From: Progne subis subis
Lineage: Eukaryota > Chordata > Aves > Passeriformes > Hirundinidae
NCBI GenBank assembly: GCA_022316685.1
Contig: JAKJHU010001553.1
Span: 1 to 64,000, forward strand
Direction: 5' to 3'
DNA: 64,000 nucleotides
Part shown: positions 23,240 to 35,159 of the stretch, one piece after another
How positions within the stretch are numbered: the first letter of the stretch is position 1
Layout: every line of letters begins with the position of its first letter
The notes under the pieces: generated by a model
The model's input: only the letters and a program-made list of their open reading frames with translations
Databases searched by the model: none
Told to the model about the DNA's origin: nothing
Position numbers and translations under genes: made by a program

Positions 23240-23945
23240 GTGTCATGTGCTGGAGGCCATGGGCACCCGGACAAGGACGGTTCTTTGCTATAGGAAGGAA
23301 ACCACAGAACCCCAGGGTTTTACAGGGAGATGAGAGGCACTCACCTGAGACCAATTCAAGACAGACTTGTCTGTCCTTGCAGGTTTTGTCTGAAAGGAAC
23401 CCTTGGATATATGGGGAGTTCTAGGGGTGGAATTCTATTTCAGCTCTGGGTTTCTGGAAAAGAATGACAGTTGTTCTGCACAGGAAGGGAAGGTCAGAGC
23501 CTCAGTGTTAAAAAGGAAGATGAGAGCTGCCCCTCAGGAATCCAAGGGAACCTAGACAGTCCTGGCAGCTTTTTTCTGAAAGCTATCCTTGGATAAAGGA
23601 ATTTTGAAGGCAGATTCCCAATTTTGGCCATGGATGCCTGGACATGAAAGATGTTTTCTCCATGGGAAGAGAAGGATGGTCGTCCAGTATTTTGAAGGCT
23701 GATGAGAAGTGGTCCCCAAGACGCCAAGGCCAGCCAGAGCTGTCTGTCCTGGCACGTTTCATATGGGAACAATCCTTTGGTATAATCAGATTTGGAAGTA
23801 GAATTCCAACTTTGGCCATGGGCACCTGGAGGAGGAGGACATTTCTTTCTCACAGGAAGGAAAGCACAGAACTCCAGGGCTTCAGGGATAGATGAGAACA
23901 GCCCTCAACATGCCAAGGTCAGCTGGACCAGTCAGGCATCCCCCA
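23240..23945 (+). repeat. ~190-bp tandem array, copy 1 (about 4 units)
   Basis: Each unit carries AGGAAGGAAACCACAGAACC-like text, GATGAGA, GGCCAAGG(C)CAGCCAGA, TGTCCTGGCA and TTTTGGCCATGG. Unit anchors lie near 23,285, 23,480, 23,665 and 23,855. Confidence 0.75.
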
Positions 23946-24513
23946 GGAGGACAAGCCAACCATGTTCTTGTATCCTTGGGCCCTACAGCATCACTATTCC
24001 CTCTTGGATGCATGAGGCCCTATAGTATCAGAACAGATCTTTGTTTCCATGAGGCTCAGCAATATCACAATCATCTCCTTGGATCCACAGTGGCACAATG
24101 GCCCCTTAATCCGTGTGACCTGGCAGTGTCACTTTGGTTACCTTGTTTCTATGAGACCCTGTGGTGTCACACAGGCTCTATGGTTCCATTGGGACACCGA
24201 GTGCCAGAATGGCCTCACTGGTTCCATGAGGCCCTGCAGTGTCACAATGGTCTCCTGGGTTCACAAGACCCTGCAGAGCCCTTGATTCAATGAGGCTTCA
24301 AAGCGTCATAATGATCTCCAGGACTCCATGAGGCCTCCCAGTGTCACGAGGCGCCTCAGTTCCATGAGGCCCTGAAGTATGGAACAGCCCTTTGATTCCA
24401 TTGGGCCCCTCAGTGTTACATGAACTCTTAGTTTCATGGAGCCCTGTAGTGTCACAATGATCTCCATGGTTCTGTGGTGTCACACAGTGTTCACAATGGC
24501 CCCTTGTTGCCCT
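23946..24513 (+). repeat. Degenerate ~37-bp array, copy 1, first part
   Basis: Units look like TTGGTTCCATGAGGCCCTGC followed by AGTGTCACAATGG, with substitutions and small indels. The array resumes at 24,790 after an insertion. Confidence 0.8.
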
Positions 24514-24788
24514 GAGTTTTTAGCCTTCTGATATTTACATTTTTGCAGTGGAGTTTTCTCATGGATTGTAACATAAACAATGTGATTGTATTCACATTCC
24601 TCCTTGGAGGAGGGACAATTGATGGATTTCTAGGGTGACCAATGGGGTCGGAGAGGTGATAACTTCATTCTCCAGTCCCTGGTCATCATCCAAGAACTTT
24701 ATAAATTGAGGTCAAAAATAAAATTCACTTCATTCTGTTCTGACTCCTTGACTGTGTGAAGTCGTTCTTTTTGTGTCCTCTAGCGACA
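24514..24788 (+). mobile_element. LTR-like insertion in the array
   Basis: About 275 bp with no counterpart in the second module copy near 29,415-29,440. It begins TGAGTTTTTAGCC and ends TCTAGCGACA, so TG...CA ends are possible. It has TTTATAAATTG at about 24,698 and AATAAA at about 24,717, the TATA and polyadenylation pair expected in a short retroviral LTR. I could not find a clean target duplication. Confidence 0.4.
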
Positions 24789-25480
24789 CCTCCTTGCTCC
24801 CAGGAGGCCCTGCAATTTCACAACTCTCTCATTGGTTCCACAAAGCCCTGCAGTTCCACAATGGTCCTTTGGTGTCACAAAGCCTTGAAGTGTCATAATA
24901 GTCTCAGCAGGTTCCACCACTGGTTCACAATGGTCTCCTTGGTTCTATGATGCCCCATTGTGTAACAATGGTATCCTTGGTTCCAGAGAGTCAGAATGTC
25001 CCCATGATCTCATGGAGCCCCACAGTGTCACTATGATCCCCTTGATTCCATGAGGCTCTGCTGTGCAACAATGGTTACACAAGGCCCTGCAGTGTCACAA
25101 TGGCCCCTTGGTCCCAGTGAGTCCTGAAGTGTCCTAATGGTCTCCATAGTTCCATGAGGCTCCACAATGTCACAATGGACTTTTGGTTCCATGAGCTTTC
25201 GTACTGCCAGCAACAGTCTCCTTGGTTCCACAGTGTCACAAGGGACCCTTTGTTCCATGAGGTTCAGTGCTGTAACATGGACACCGTGATCCCATGAGGT
25301 TCTGCAGTGTCACAATGGACTCCTTGGTTCTGCAGCCCTGCTGTGTCACCATGGACCCGTAGTTCCATGAGGTTCCGTAGTGTCACCATGGTCCTTTGGT
25401 TCCACAAGGCCTTGCAGTGCCACAATGGCCCCTTGGTTCCATGAGGTTCTGTACTGTACACAGATTCTCCTTGGTGTGGG
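24789..25480 (+). repeat. Degenerate ~37-bp array, copy 1, second part
   Basis: Continues the array. From about 25,100 it matches 29,720-30,100 closely. Confidence 0.8.
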
Positions 25481-26889
25481 AGGACAGATTGTAAAGAGAC
25501 TAGAGAGAGTGCTGAAGGCAATCTCACCCCTGATAAATTGCAGCTGTACTAATTCCCAAGAGTGGGAACAGCCTTGCCCTTAATAGATCCCAGCTATGTC
25601 CAATGAGAGTGAGTGTTATAACACAGTGGGTGAGCTGGGCAAGAGTCAGTTGGAGTCTGCAGGCTGTGCTGGGAGGAAGAAGGGTCAAGTAGTCTTGTGG
25701 GGGACAGAGAGGGTCAGGCAGTGATGCAAGGGACAGGAGAGAGTTATCTCATCCTGCAAGAGGAAGAGAGGAGGAGTCCGAAGGCTGCGTGGAGCTGCCT
25801 ATGGGTAGGCTACAGAGAGAAAGGTATTAGAGTTTTTAGATAATAAGGGACTGACTTTGTGTCAGTCATGGCTCCACCATCAACTCGTGCCCCCTATGAG
25901 GACCGGATGAAAATGAATGGGGACCCTGATGTGATTCTGACAAATGACTGCAGGCCTAAGAGCAGTGAGAGGGTGGAGCTCAGCCAAACAGGTTGAGCTG
26001 AGCCAGGCAGATCAAGAGCCTGAAGAAAGGAGCCAGGTGAATGAGTGCCTGAGAGGCCTAAAATAGGCAGACCTGAGGGCCTAAAAATCTGGGTGAGTTG
26101 CAGCCAGGTGGACCTGAGAGCCTAAAAGCAATGTAGGCAGACCTGAGAGTCCAAGAGTCCAGATGACCTAGGAGACACTGACCCCAAGGTATGGCCACAG
26201 TTTGTGGGATCCTGAGGCAGCACCTGCCAGTGTTCACAGCAGCACGGTGTAGCAAGAAGCGGCATCAGAGCTCTGGGATGTGGAGTCAGAGCTGCACAAA
26301 AGCATTTTTCTTACATTCGTAAGAAAAGCTTGGAGTGACCAACTAACACAAAAAAAAACCCCAAAAAAGGAGGCAACCATACTCAAAGAAAAGAAACATT
26401 ATGAAAACAAGTTTAGAACTACACGAAGCAGAGTGTTCAAAAGATTAAAGACAAGAGGGAGAGAAAGAGCAAGCAGAGATGTTGCTTCATCCAATGGAAG
26501 AACTGAAATTGCAGAAGACAAAAGACCCAAAAGTAAAAAAAAACTAAAAAAAGATCAAGAGAATTTACTAAAGCAGCAGTGAGAGCTAGAGACAGATTAG
26601 TTCTCTTTTTCAGTTCAATATGTGTATCTGCTGGTAAAACAAACATATTGTATTCAAAAGTTAAGGTTCCATAGGCATAGATATCAGTAGACATAAGGAC
26701 AAAAGCTAATATCCCATGTAAGAGAATGATGTTCTATACTGTTAAGAACAAAAGGAAACCAAAACAAACAAAGAAGAGAGAGTTAAGAATTACTGAGAAA
26801 GGAACAGAAAAGGTAGTTCTGCCACTGTAAACTTTCACTCTGAGTGTACATTTCAAATAACACAATTGACCCATCTGCAGGAGGATTTC
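25481..26889. other. 1.4-kb module segment, copy 1
   Basis: Matches 30,100-31,425 with many small differences. A purine-rich first half is followed by an A-rich half (26,340-26,830). At 25,868 (and 30,479) both copies have an ATG after TGTGTCAGTC with a short similar frame that soon stops. See the separate entry at 26,280. Confidence 0.6.
26280..26582 (+). CDS. Hypothetical 100-residue basic reading frame
   Basis: A Lys/Arg-rich frame that starts MESELHK and ends ENLLKQQ. It lies in A-rich DNA, which favours Lys codons. The second module copy (about 30,850-31,120) keeps the ending but has indels that break the frame. No domain or signal is recognisable. More likely chance than a gene. Confidence 0.12.
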   Translation: MESELHKSIFLTFVRKAWSDQLTQKKTPKKEATILKEKKHYENKFRTTRSRVFKRLKTRGRERASRDVASSNGRTEIAEDKRPKSKKKLKKDQENLLKQQ

Positions 26890-27720
26890 TCCTCAGGAGA
26901 AATGTATTTTTGAAATTTTTCTTGGTTGCCAGGAGCTCGGCCCAGCTCAGCAGCACAGACACAGCACAAGACCTTTAATGAGCCACTCATGGATTTAGTG
27001 TTGTTTACATTCAATTTTGTCCCTGAGAGTATGTTCAAAAAACTTACCAAGAACTCAAAGTTAAATTGAAACACTGAAGTTTCTTCAAGTTTTAATGGGT
27101 CCCACAGAGCAACCCGAGTGAGGAAAGTTTCCCCAAGTTCCAGTTTGATCAGAACACTGCAGGCAGTGATGACAGGTGGGGACAAACAAGGCAAAGGTGT
27201 CTCTGATGTTGAGCAAACCTGGATGTGTTTCACGAATGCAAAGGGCCAAGGCCTGAGCCCCAGCCCCTGCCAAGGCAGATCCTGTCCCGTGCTCAGGGTT
27301 CTTCCCAGGACACTGGGATGTGGGGATGTGCAATGCCAGGGGCAGCACCATGGGGTGGCCCCTGCCAGGCTGCTGAGCAGGGACAAGGAGGCAATGAGGC
27401 CCCAGGCCTGCCAGGGTCACTTGTCTCCTGCTCATGGCTCAGGCCCAGGGCCAGCAGCCATGGCCCAAGTGCTGCAGGAGTTGGCTGTGTCAGGGCCTTT
27501 CAGCTGCTGCCCATCCCTGTGCCCTCTCCAGCCCAGGCTGTCCTACGGTGTCCATGCCCTGCGCCTCTGTCCCTGCAGGCTGTCGTCATCCCCCGGCTGC
27601 CCCACCTCGCTGGCCCCTTCCTTTGCTGACAGCTCTGCGTCCTGCCTGCCTCTGCCTGGCCACACAAAGCCTTGGGCTGTCCCAGACTCTTTCTGGGGTA
27701 TGTGTTGCACCATAGCCCAG
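26890..27720 (+). repeat. Module head, copy 2
   Basis: Second copy of the block at 22,190. It has a 9-bp loss near 27,290 and a few substitutions upstream, but 27,414-27,648 shows no difference from copies 1 and 3 by eye. Confidence 0.8.
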
Positions 27721-27929
27721 CCCTAGGAGGGAAATTCTTTTCTCTCTGTTCCCAGTCTGGAGTTCCCCAGGTGTCCTTGGTATGATTTTTTTCTTTCTCC
27801 AGCTGCTCTCTGCTTTGTCAAATTGATCCCCCATCTCTGAACCTGCCCTTCAATCCCTCCCAGAGCTCTTGTTCCCTCTTCTCAGTTTCCACTCTCCTTT
27901 GCACAGAGCTGCTTTGTCTCTATATAGTT
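27721..27929. other. Link, second module copy
   Basis: Matches the link at 22,991-23,239. No motif. Confidence 0.4.
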
Positions 27930-28810
27930 GTCAGTAAGGCCATGGACACCTGGAGAAGAAGGACAGTTCTCTTCTATGGGAAGGAAACCACAGAACCCCA
28001 GGGTTTTGAAAGCAGATGAGAGGCACTCACCAGGGGCCAAGGCAAGCCAGACCTGTCTGTCCTCGCAGGTATTGTCTGAAAGCAACCCTTGGATATATGG
28101 GAAATTTTGGAGATAAGATTACATTGCAGCCATGGATTCCTGGACCAGAATGACAATTCTTCTCCACAGAAACAGAAAGTTCAGAACCGCAGTTTTGAAA
28201 GCCGATTAGCTGCAGCCCTAAGGAGGCCAAGGCCAACCAGACCAGTTTGTCTTGGCAGCTGTTGTCTTGGAGATTTTTTCTTGGATAGACAGAATTTGGG
28301 AGGACAAATGCCAGTTTTGTCCATGGGTGTCTGGACAAGGACAGTTCTTTTCCATAGGAAGAAGCCACCCAGTGTTTCAAATGGAGATGAGAGCTGGCCC
28401 TCAGGAAGTCAAGGGAACCTAGACAGTCCTGGCAGCTTTTGACTTGGTGCTGTCTTGGATATAAGGAAATTTGGAGGCAGAACCCAATTTTGGCCATGGA
28501 CACCTGGACTTGAAAAGACGTTTTTTTCCATGGGAAGGGAAGCATGGCTCCTCAGAGTTTTAAAGACAGATGAGAAGTGGCTCCCAAGAGGCCAAGGCCA
28601 GCCAGAGCTGTCTCTCCTGGCAGGTTTCATATGGGAACAGTCCCTGGATATAATCAAATTTGGAGGTAGCATCCCAATTTTGGCCATGAACCCCTGGAGG
28701 AGGACAGTTCTTTCCCACAGGAGGGAAAGCACAGAACTTCAGAGTTTCAGGGGCAGATGAGGAGCAGCCCTCAACATGTCAAGGTCAACTGGACCAGTAA
28801 GGAGGCCCCC
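27930..28810 (+). repeat. ~190-bp tandem array, copy 2 (about 5 units)
   Basis: Anchors at about 27,977, 28,167, 28,357, 28,530 and 28,720. One unit more than copy 1. Confidence 0.75.
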
Positions 28811-30099
28811 AGAGGCCAAGCCAGACAGACCAGTTCTGTGTTCTTGGATCCTTGGGACATGCAGCGTCACAATTTCCCTATGGTTCCATGAGGCTCCATA
28901 GTATCAGAACAGAACTTTGATTCCAAGAGGCCCAGTGATATCAGAGTGGTCTTCTTGCTTCCGCAGTGGCACACTGGCCCCTCGCTTCCATGAGGCCTTG
29001 CAGTGTCCCAATGGTTTCCTTGGTTCTGTGAGGCCCTGTGGTGTCACAATGGCCCTGTGGTTCCATGGGGACTCAGAGTTCCACAATGGTCTCTCCAGTG
29101 GCTCGCAGAGCCACAATGGGCTCCTGGGTTCCACAAGGCCCTGCAGAGCCCCTTGATTCAATGAGGCCTCAAAGTGCCACAATGGTCTCCAGGATTCCAT
29201 GAGGCCTCACAGTATCACAAAGACACCTTGGTTCCCTGAGGCCCTGAAGTGTGGAAAGGCCCTTGATTCCATTGGGTGACTCATTGTTACATGAGTTCTT
29301 AGGTCCATGGAGCCCTGTAGTGTTACAGGGGCCTCCTTGGTTCCATGGTGATACACAGTGCCACAATGTTCCTTTGGACCTACAAGGTCCCAGAGTGTCA
29401 CAATGGCCCCTTGCTGCCATGAGGCCGTGCAATGTCACAATGGTCTCTTGGTTCCCTGAGGCCCTGCAGTTCCACAATGGCCCTTTGGTGTCACAAGGCC
29501 TTGAAGTGTCACAATAGTCTCAGCGGGTTCCCTCACTGGTTCACAAAGGCCTCCTTGGTTCCATGATGCCCTGTTGTATAACATGGTCTCCTTGGTTCCA
29601 CAGTCAGAATGTCCCCGTGGTCTCATGGAGCCCCACAGTGTCACTATGATCCCCTTGATTCCATGAGGCCCTGCTGTGCTACAATGACCCCTTGGTTATA
29701 CAAGGCCCTGCAGTGTCACAATGCCACTTGGTTCCAGTAGGTCCTGAAGTGTCCTAATGGTCTCCATGCTTCCATGAGGCTCCACAATGTCACAATGGAC
29801 TTTTGGTTCCATGAGCTTTCGTACTGCAGCAACAGTCTCCTTGGTTCCACAGTGTCACAAGGGACCCTTTGTTCCATGAGGTTCAGTGCTGTAACATGGA
29901 CACCGTGATCCCATGAGGTTCTGCAGTGTCACAATGGACTCCTTGGTTCTGCAGCCCTGCTGTGTCACCATGGACCCGTAGTTCCATGAGGTTCCGTAGT
30001 GTCACCATGGTCCCTTTGGTTCCACAAGGCCTTGCTGTGCCACAATGGCCCCTTGGTTCCATGAGGTTCTGTACTGTACACAGATTCTCCTGGTGTGGG
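28811..30099 (+). repeat. Degenerate ~37-bp array, copy 2
   Basis: The same TTGGTTCCATGAGG / GTGTCACAATGG units as at 23,946, without the LTR-like insertion. Confidence 0.8.
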
Positions 30100-31429
30100 A
30101 GGACAGATTGTAAAGAGAATAGAGATAGTGCTGAAGGCAATCTCCCCTGATAAATTGCAGCTGTACTAATTCCCAAGAGTGGGAACAGCCTTGCCCTTAA
30201 TAGATCCCAGCTATGTCCAATGAGAGTGAGTGTTATAACACATTGGGTGAGCTGGGCAAGAGTCAGATGGAGTCTGCAGGCTGTGCTGTGAGAAGAAGGG
30301 TCAAGCAGGCGTGTGAGGGACAGAGAGGGTCTGGTGGTCAGGGACAGGAAAGAGTTAGCCAGTCCTGCAGGGGGAAGAGAGAAGGAGTCAGAAGGCTGCA
30401 TATAGCTGCCTGTGGTAGGCTACAGAGAGAAATGTGGGAGTGTTTTCAGATAATAAGAGACTGACACCTGTGTCAGTCATGGCTCCACTGTCAACTGGTG
30501 CCTCTTATGAGGACTGGGCAACAATGAATGGTGACCCTGACATTATCCTGGCTGATGACTATAGACCAGTGAGACAGTGGACCCAGCTGAACTGAGCCAG
30601 GTGGGTCAAGAGCCTGAAGATCAGAGCAGGGGAAGAGAGTCTGAGAGCAAAATAGGGAGATGTGAGAGCCTAAAAATCCAGATGAATTGCAGCCAGGTGG
30701 ACCTGAGAGCTTGAAAGCAATGTAGGCAGAACTGAAAGCCCAAGAGTCTGAATAACTTATGAGACACTGGCCCCAAGGCCAGTTGTGGGATCCTGGGCAG
30801 CACGTGCCAGTGTTCACAGCAGCATGTGTAGCTAGAAGTGGCAGCAGAGCTTTGAGAAGGTGGAGTGAGAGCTGCACGAAACAAATGTAAGACAAGCTTG
30901 GAGTGACCAACTAACAAAAAAGAAAAAAAAAAAAAGGAGGTGACCAACTCAAAGTGAAGAAACGTCATGAAAATGAGTTTGGAACTGTACGAGGGAAAGT
31001 GTTGAAAAGAACTATACAAGGAGAGTAACAGCAAACAGAGATGTTGCTTCACTGACAGAAGAGCTAAAATTGCAGAAGAAAAAGCAACAAAAACTGAGCA
31101 AGAGAATTTACTAAAGCAGCAGTGGGAGCTAGAGACAGATTAGTTTTTTAATCAGTTCAATGTGTTTATTTGCTGGTGAAACGTACATATTGTATTCAAA
31201 AGTTAAGATTCCTAGGATAGATATCAGTCGGCATAGGACAAAAGCTAATATTCCATGTAAGAGAATGATGTCTATACTGTTAAGAACAAAAGGAAACCAA
31301 AACAAACAAAGAAGAGAGAGTTAACAATTACTGAGAAAAACTGAAAAGGTAGTTCTGCCACTGTAAATTTCACTCTGTGTCTACATTTCAAATAACACAC
31401 GTGCCCATCTGAAGGAGAATTTCTCCTCA
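30100..31429. other. 1.3-kb module segment, copy 2
   Basis: Second copy of 25,481-26,889, with indels. It includes an A run at about 30,920-30,936. No gene. Confidence 0.6.
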
Positions 31430-32190
31430 GGAGAAATGTATTTTTGAAACTTTTCTTGGTTGCCAGGAGCCCGGCCCAGCTCAGCAGCACAGACACAGCA
31501 CAAGACCTTTAATGAGACACTCATGGATTTAGTGTTTTTACATTCAATTTCCCTGCGAGTATGTTCAAAAAACTTCTCAAGAATCAAAGTTAAATTAAAA
31601 CATTGAAGTTTCTAAAGTTTTAATGGGTCCCACAGAGCAACCCAGTGAGGAAAGTTTCCCCAAGTTCCAGTTAGAGCAGAACACTGCAGGCAGTGATGAC
31701 AGGTGGGGACAAACAAGGCAAAGGTGTCTCTGATGCTCAGCAAACCTGGATGTGTTTCAGGAATGCAAAGGGCCAAGGCCTGAGCCCCAGCCCCTGCCAA
31801 GGCAGATCCTGTCCCTCCCTCAGTGCTCAGGGCTCTTCCCAGGACACTGGGATGTGGGGATGTGCAATGCCAAGGGCAGCACCATGGGGCGGCCCCTGCC
31901 AGGCTGCTGAGCAGGGACAAGGAGGCAATGAGGCCCCAGGCCTGCCAGGGTCACTTGTCTCCTGCTCATGGCTCAGGCCCAGGGCCAGCAGCCATGGCCC
32001 AAGTGCTGCAGGAGTTGGCTGTGTCAGGGCCTTTCAGCTGCTGCCCATCCCTGTGCCCTCTCCAGCCCAGGCTGTCCTACGGTGTCCATGCCCTGCGCCT
32101 CTGTCCCTGCAGGCTGTCGTCATCCCCCGGCTGCCCCACCTCGCTGGCCCCTTCCTTTGCTGACAGCTCTGCGTCCTGCCTGCCTCTGCA
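31430..32190 (+). repeat. Module head, copy 3
   Basis: Third direct copy. Its core (31,670-32,182) differs from copy 1 at about two sites. After 32,190 the sequence no longer follows copies 1 and 2 but pairs with the right arm (inverted) out to 33,143. Confidence 0.8.
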
Positions 32191-32574
32191 AAGCTTTGGG
32201 CTTGATACCAAAAGGGTAATTCCATTTCTACCCTGCCTGCGAAGTTTTAGCTGAGAAACCAGTCACGTAAAGGGGCCGCTTTTCATGTGAGGATGGTTGA
32301 AAGACAAAAAGAAGACATCTGGCTGAGAGTGTAGTGATAGAAAAAACAAGGAGTGAATCTGGGAAGTTCAAGTGGCTTTTATGGAAATGTGTAACTATAA
32401 TACACATTGAGTGACTGTATATAAACAACACACTGGTAGAATTACATGTTCATGTAAGGTTAGGAGTTACCCTTCACTAGATCTGAGGCCAAATCAAGGA
32501 TACCCTCCTAAAGAGCAAATTAGTGTTGTCTTATTCTGATATTTTGGATATTTGATGGTGATAGGGCCTCACAA
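32191..32574. other. Inner arm segment
   Basis: Pairs in inverted orientation with about 37,470-37,810, with many differences. AT-rich. No gene. Confidence 0.5.
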
Positions 32575-33143
32575 ACAAGGAGTCTCCTGTGACACTGTGC
32601 AAACTCATGGAACAAAGGGTCCATTTGGACACAGCAGAACCTTGTGGAACTAAAATCCATTTTGGCACTTTGGGGCCACATTGAAGCAATGGTCCCCTGT
32701 GATACTGCAGTTCCAAGGAGACCACTGTGACAATGAGAAACCTCTTGGAACCAAGGAGCCATTTCTGACACAGCAAGGCCTCGTGGAACCATGGGTCCAT
32801 TGTGACACTGCGGAGCCTCACAGAACCAAGGTGACCATGGTATAGTACAGAACCTCATGGAACCAAGGGTGCATTATTAATGTGTGTCACATGGAACCAT
32901 GAGCCACTGTGACACAGTGTGGCCACATGGAACCAAGGGGCCATTGTGACACTGAGGATCCAAGGAGCCCATTGTGACTGAGGAACCTCATGGAACCAAG
33001 AATCATTGTTACACTGTGGAGCCCTGTGGAGCCAAGGGGACCACAGTGACATTGTGGGGCCTCATGGAACAATGGAGACTCTTCTGACACTTTGGGACCC
33101 ACTGGAACCAAGGGGCCATTATAGCATGGCAGGGCCTTCAGTA
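32575..33143 (-). repeat. Degenerate ~37-bp array, opposite orientation
   Basis: Units read CTCATGGAACCAAGG and CCATTGTGACAC, the reverse of the other central arrays. The last 140 bases pair closely with 37,110-37,240, which marks the inner end of the arms. Confidence 0.8.
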
Positions 33144-33169
33144 GTGGATGGAGAAGTGGATCTTCCACA

Positions 33170-33530
33170 CATCAACCCCAGAGCCTGACACAGGGACAAG
33201 GGGCTGGGCTGTGTGACCAGGACATCAAGGACGTGCATGATCCAGGTCACTGTGGCCTGCTTGGGTTCCCCAGGGCAGGAAAGATGTCTGGCAGCTGCAG
33301 CAGGGTTAGGGAAGGGCCCCAAGGTGGGGCTGGAGCCCTTTGGCTGTGAGCAGAGGCTGAGGGAGCTGGGCTTGTCCAGCCCAGAGCAGGGAAGGCTGAG
33401 GGGCTCCTCATGCCAGCCTGGCAGTGCCACCGAGGAGGTGATGGAGAGCACAGAGCCAGGCTCTTCACTGGGGCCTGGTGGGAGACAAAAGACAATGGAT
33501 GGAAGAGGCAAGAGAGGAGCTTCAGCCAGG
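33170..33530 (+). mobile_element. Third copy of CR1-like fragment
   Basis: Matches 43,197-43,560 in the same direction, including the EQRLRELGLSSPEQGRLRG frame. It lies in the spacer, just past the arm end. Confidence 0.6.
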
Positions 33531-33879
33531 AGAGGAAGAGATAAAATGAATCAGGCTGGTTTCAGCATTTCCTCAACACAAAAGCAGCCTGAACCCCTTC
33601 TTCATCCATGACTGGCAGCTTTGCAAATAGGGCACTGTTGGAGCTTTTGACCTCCAGTCCAGGCAGAGCATCCTGATACAACACCTTGATTGTTCATATC
33701 TATCTATCATCTTTGTTGAAAACTGGTTTTCCACAGAAATCCCTTGTGGATGGGGATGGAGGATACAGCTGGGACATTGCAAAGAAAGCTAGGGAAGAAT
33801 TGTGATGGCATGAAATAGCATCATGTTCAACTTTTGTTTGTTGTCAATGAAGGAAACTTTCCTCAGCTCTGAGTCCCAG
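33531..33879. other. Spacer segment without recognised gene
   Basis: Replaces what is 43,560-44,150 in the right arm. No match elsewhere in the window noticed. Confidence 0.4.
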
Positions 33880-34265
33880 GGTTGGATGAGGGAAATGGTG
33901 GGGTGGGGGTAGGGACAAAGTGTGATTGATTGTCAGCCATGAAGGGTCTGATTTTCAGATCTATTCAGACTGCACTAGGAGGTGGGGGATCAGTATCAAC
34001 TGGAGATTGCTGATATCAATCTGTAAACAAGAAACCTAAACAGGACAAAACATATATTTCTTCATTGTTTTTTAATAGAGTATATTCACTTTGAATACAC
34101 TTCTGAAAACTGCAGAAACTGCTAATTAACCACAAAAGAATTGAAGACTTCAGTTATTACCAGGGGCTTGTCTTGTTTGCGTGTTTTGAACAAATGTTAA
34201 TGAGCCTTTGTCCACAAATTCTGACTGAAGAGATCAAGTAGAGGCCTCTGAAAAAGTAAAATTCA
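33880..34265 (+). repeat. Third copy of arm segment (as 44,160-44,540)
   Basis: Shares ATGAGGGAAATGGTGGGG and the following 350 bases with the right arm in the same direction, with scattered differences. Confidence 0.75.
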
Positions 34266-35058
34266 TTACAACCACCAAGTTGCTTATGAGCTATCCTCAT
34301 CATGTCAGGAATGACCAGAAATGGGCACAGCTTTCTGGCTGCCCCAGCTTTGGGATGGGCCCTGGGCCTGGAGCAGGAACAGCTCCTGAGGGCCACAAGG
34401 CCGGGGCTGTTGTGCTGGCCTGGGCAGATGGGATGGCAGCAGGGGCTGCAGAGCTCTCAGGATGTCCTGGAGAGGAGAGCAGGGCACACAGGGAGCCTCC
34501 TTTTCCCTTGGCCAGGCACCTTCCCCCATGGCTGGGGCTGAGCCCTCTCTGAGCTGCAGCTGCTGCTGTGCCCTTGCGAGGGGCTGAGGCCGTGGGGCCC
34601 CTGCCCAGAGCAGCCTGCCCTGAGCAGAGCTGTGGGGCCAGAGCCGGCTGGGCTGTGCTGGGGAGAGGCCCTTGGTGCTGCCGAGAGCTCAGGGCAGCTG
34701 GCAGAGCTTGGAGGGAGCTGGGCTGGGCTGAGAGAGCCTGCCACAGAAACCATCAGTGTCCATCTCAGCCTGTGTGAGCGTGCAGGGGCCAAGAAAAGCA
34801 CCCCAGGGTCCACGAGTTCTCTGTGTGGGAGCTGAGCTTGTGACCCCTGGAGCCCTCCCAAGTGCTGGGGCTGCACCTCCAGCTCCAGAGGAGATGGGAC
34901 AGATGGGAGCAGGGACAAACCATTCCTACTGGGTTCTTGATTTGCTTATACAGGTGACCTGGATCTGCATGTAGTGTTGTTTTGTATCAATAACACTGAC
35001 AGAGTGATAAGAAAATATTTTTTTAGCTGAAATAATATTTGATATAATAAACAATGGG
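34266..35058. other. GC-rich unique spacer
   Basis: Bases 34,300-34,930 are GC-rich with open frames on both strands but no recognisable domain. The end is AT-rich. I found no copy elsewhere in the window. Confidence 0.4.
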
Positions 35059-35086
35059 AAAAAAAAAAAAAAAAAAAAAAAAAAAA
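35059..35086 (+). repeat. A28 homopolymer
   Basis: 28 consecutive A follow GGG. No LINE or processed gene is recognisable immediately upstream, so its origin is unclear. Confidence 0.95.
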
Positions 35087-35159
35087 GACACATATGATCA
35101 GAAGAGCATCTGAGTTTTTCAGAGGATGAGAGACTCATTGATGTTCCAGTAGTCAAACC

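Larger units (their letters stand above)
1..33143. repeat. Left arm of giant imperfect inverted repeat
   Basis: Read in reverse complement, this arm matches 37,110-57,750 in the same order of parts. Paired points checked by eye include base 1 with about 57,748, kinase exon 2 (2,018) with about 55,775, the LTR start (9,874) with 46,965, the receptor start codon (20,063) with 39,779, and 33,143 with about 37,110. The arm is longer than its partner mainly because of extra tandem modules at 22.2-31.4 kb and segments the right arm has lost. Homology still holds at base 1, so the outer limit is beyond the window. Confidence 0.9.

Noticed and set aside
34305..34974. Gene in the GC-rich spacer
   Set aside because: Open frames on both strands but no domain, splice context or second copy to compare.
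35059..35086. Poly(A) tail of a processed gene
   Set aside because: No coding remnant or target duplication is visible upstream.
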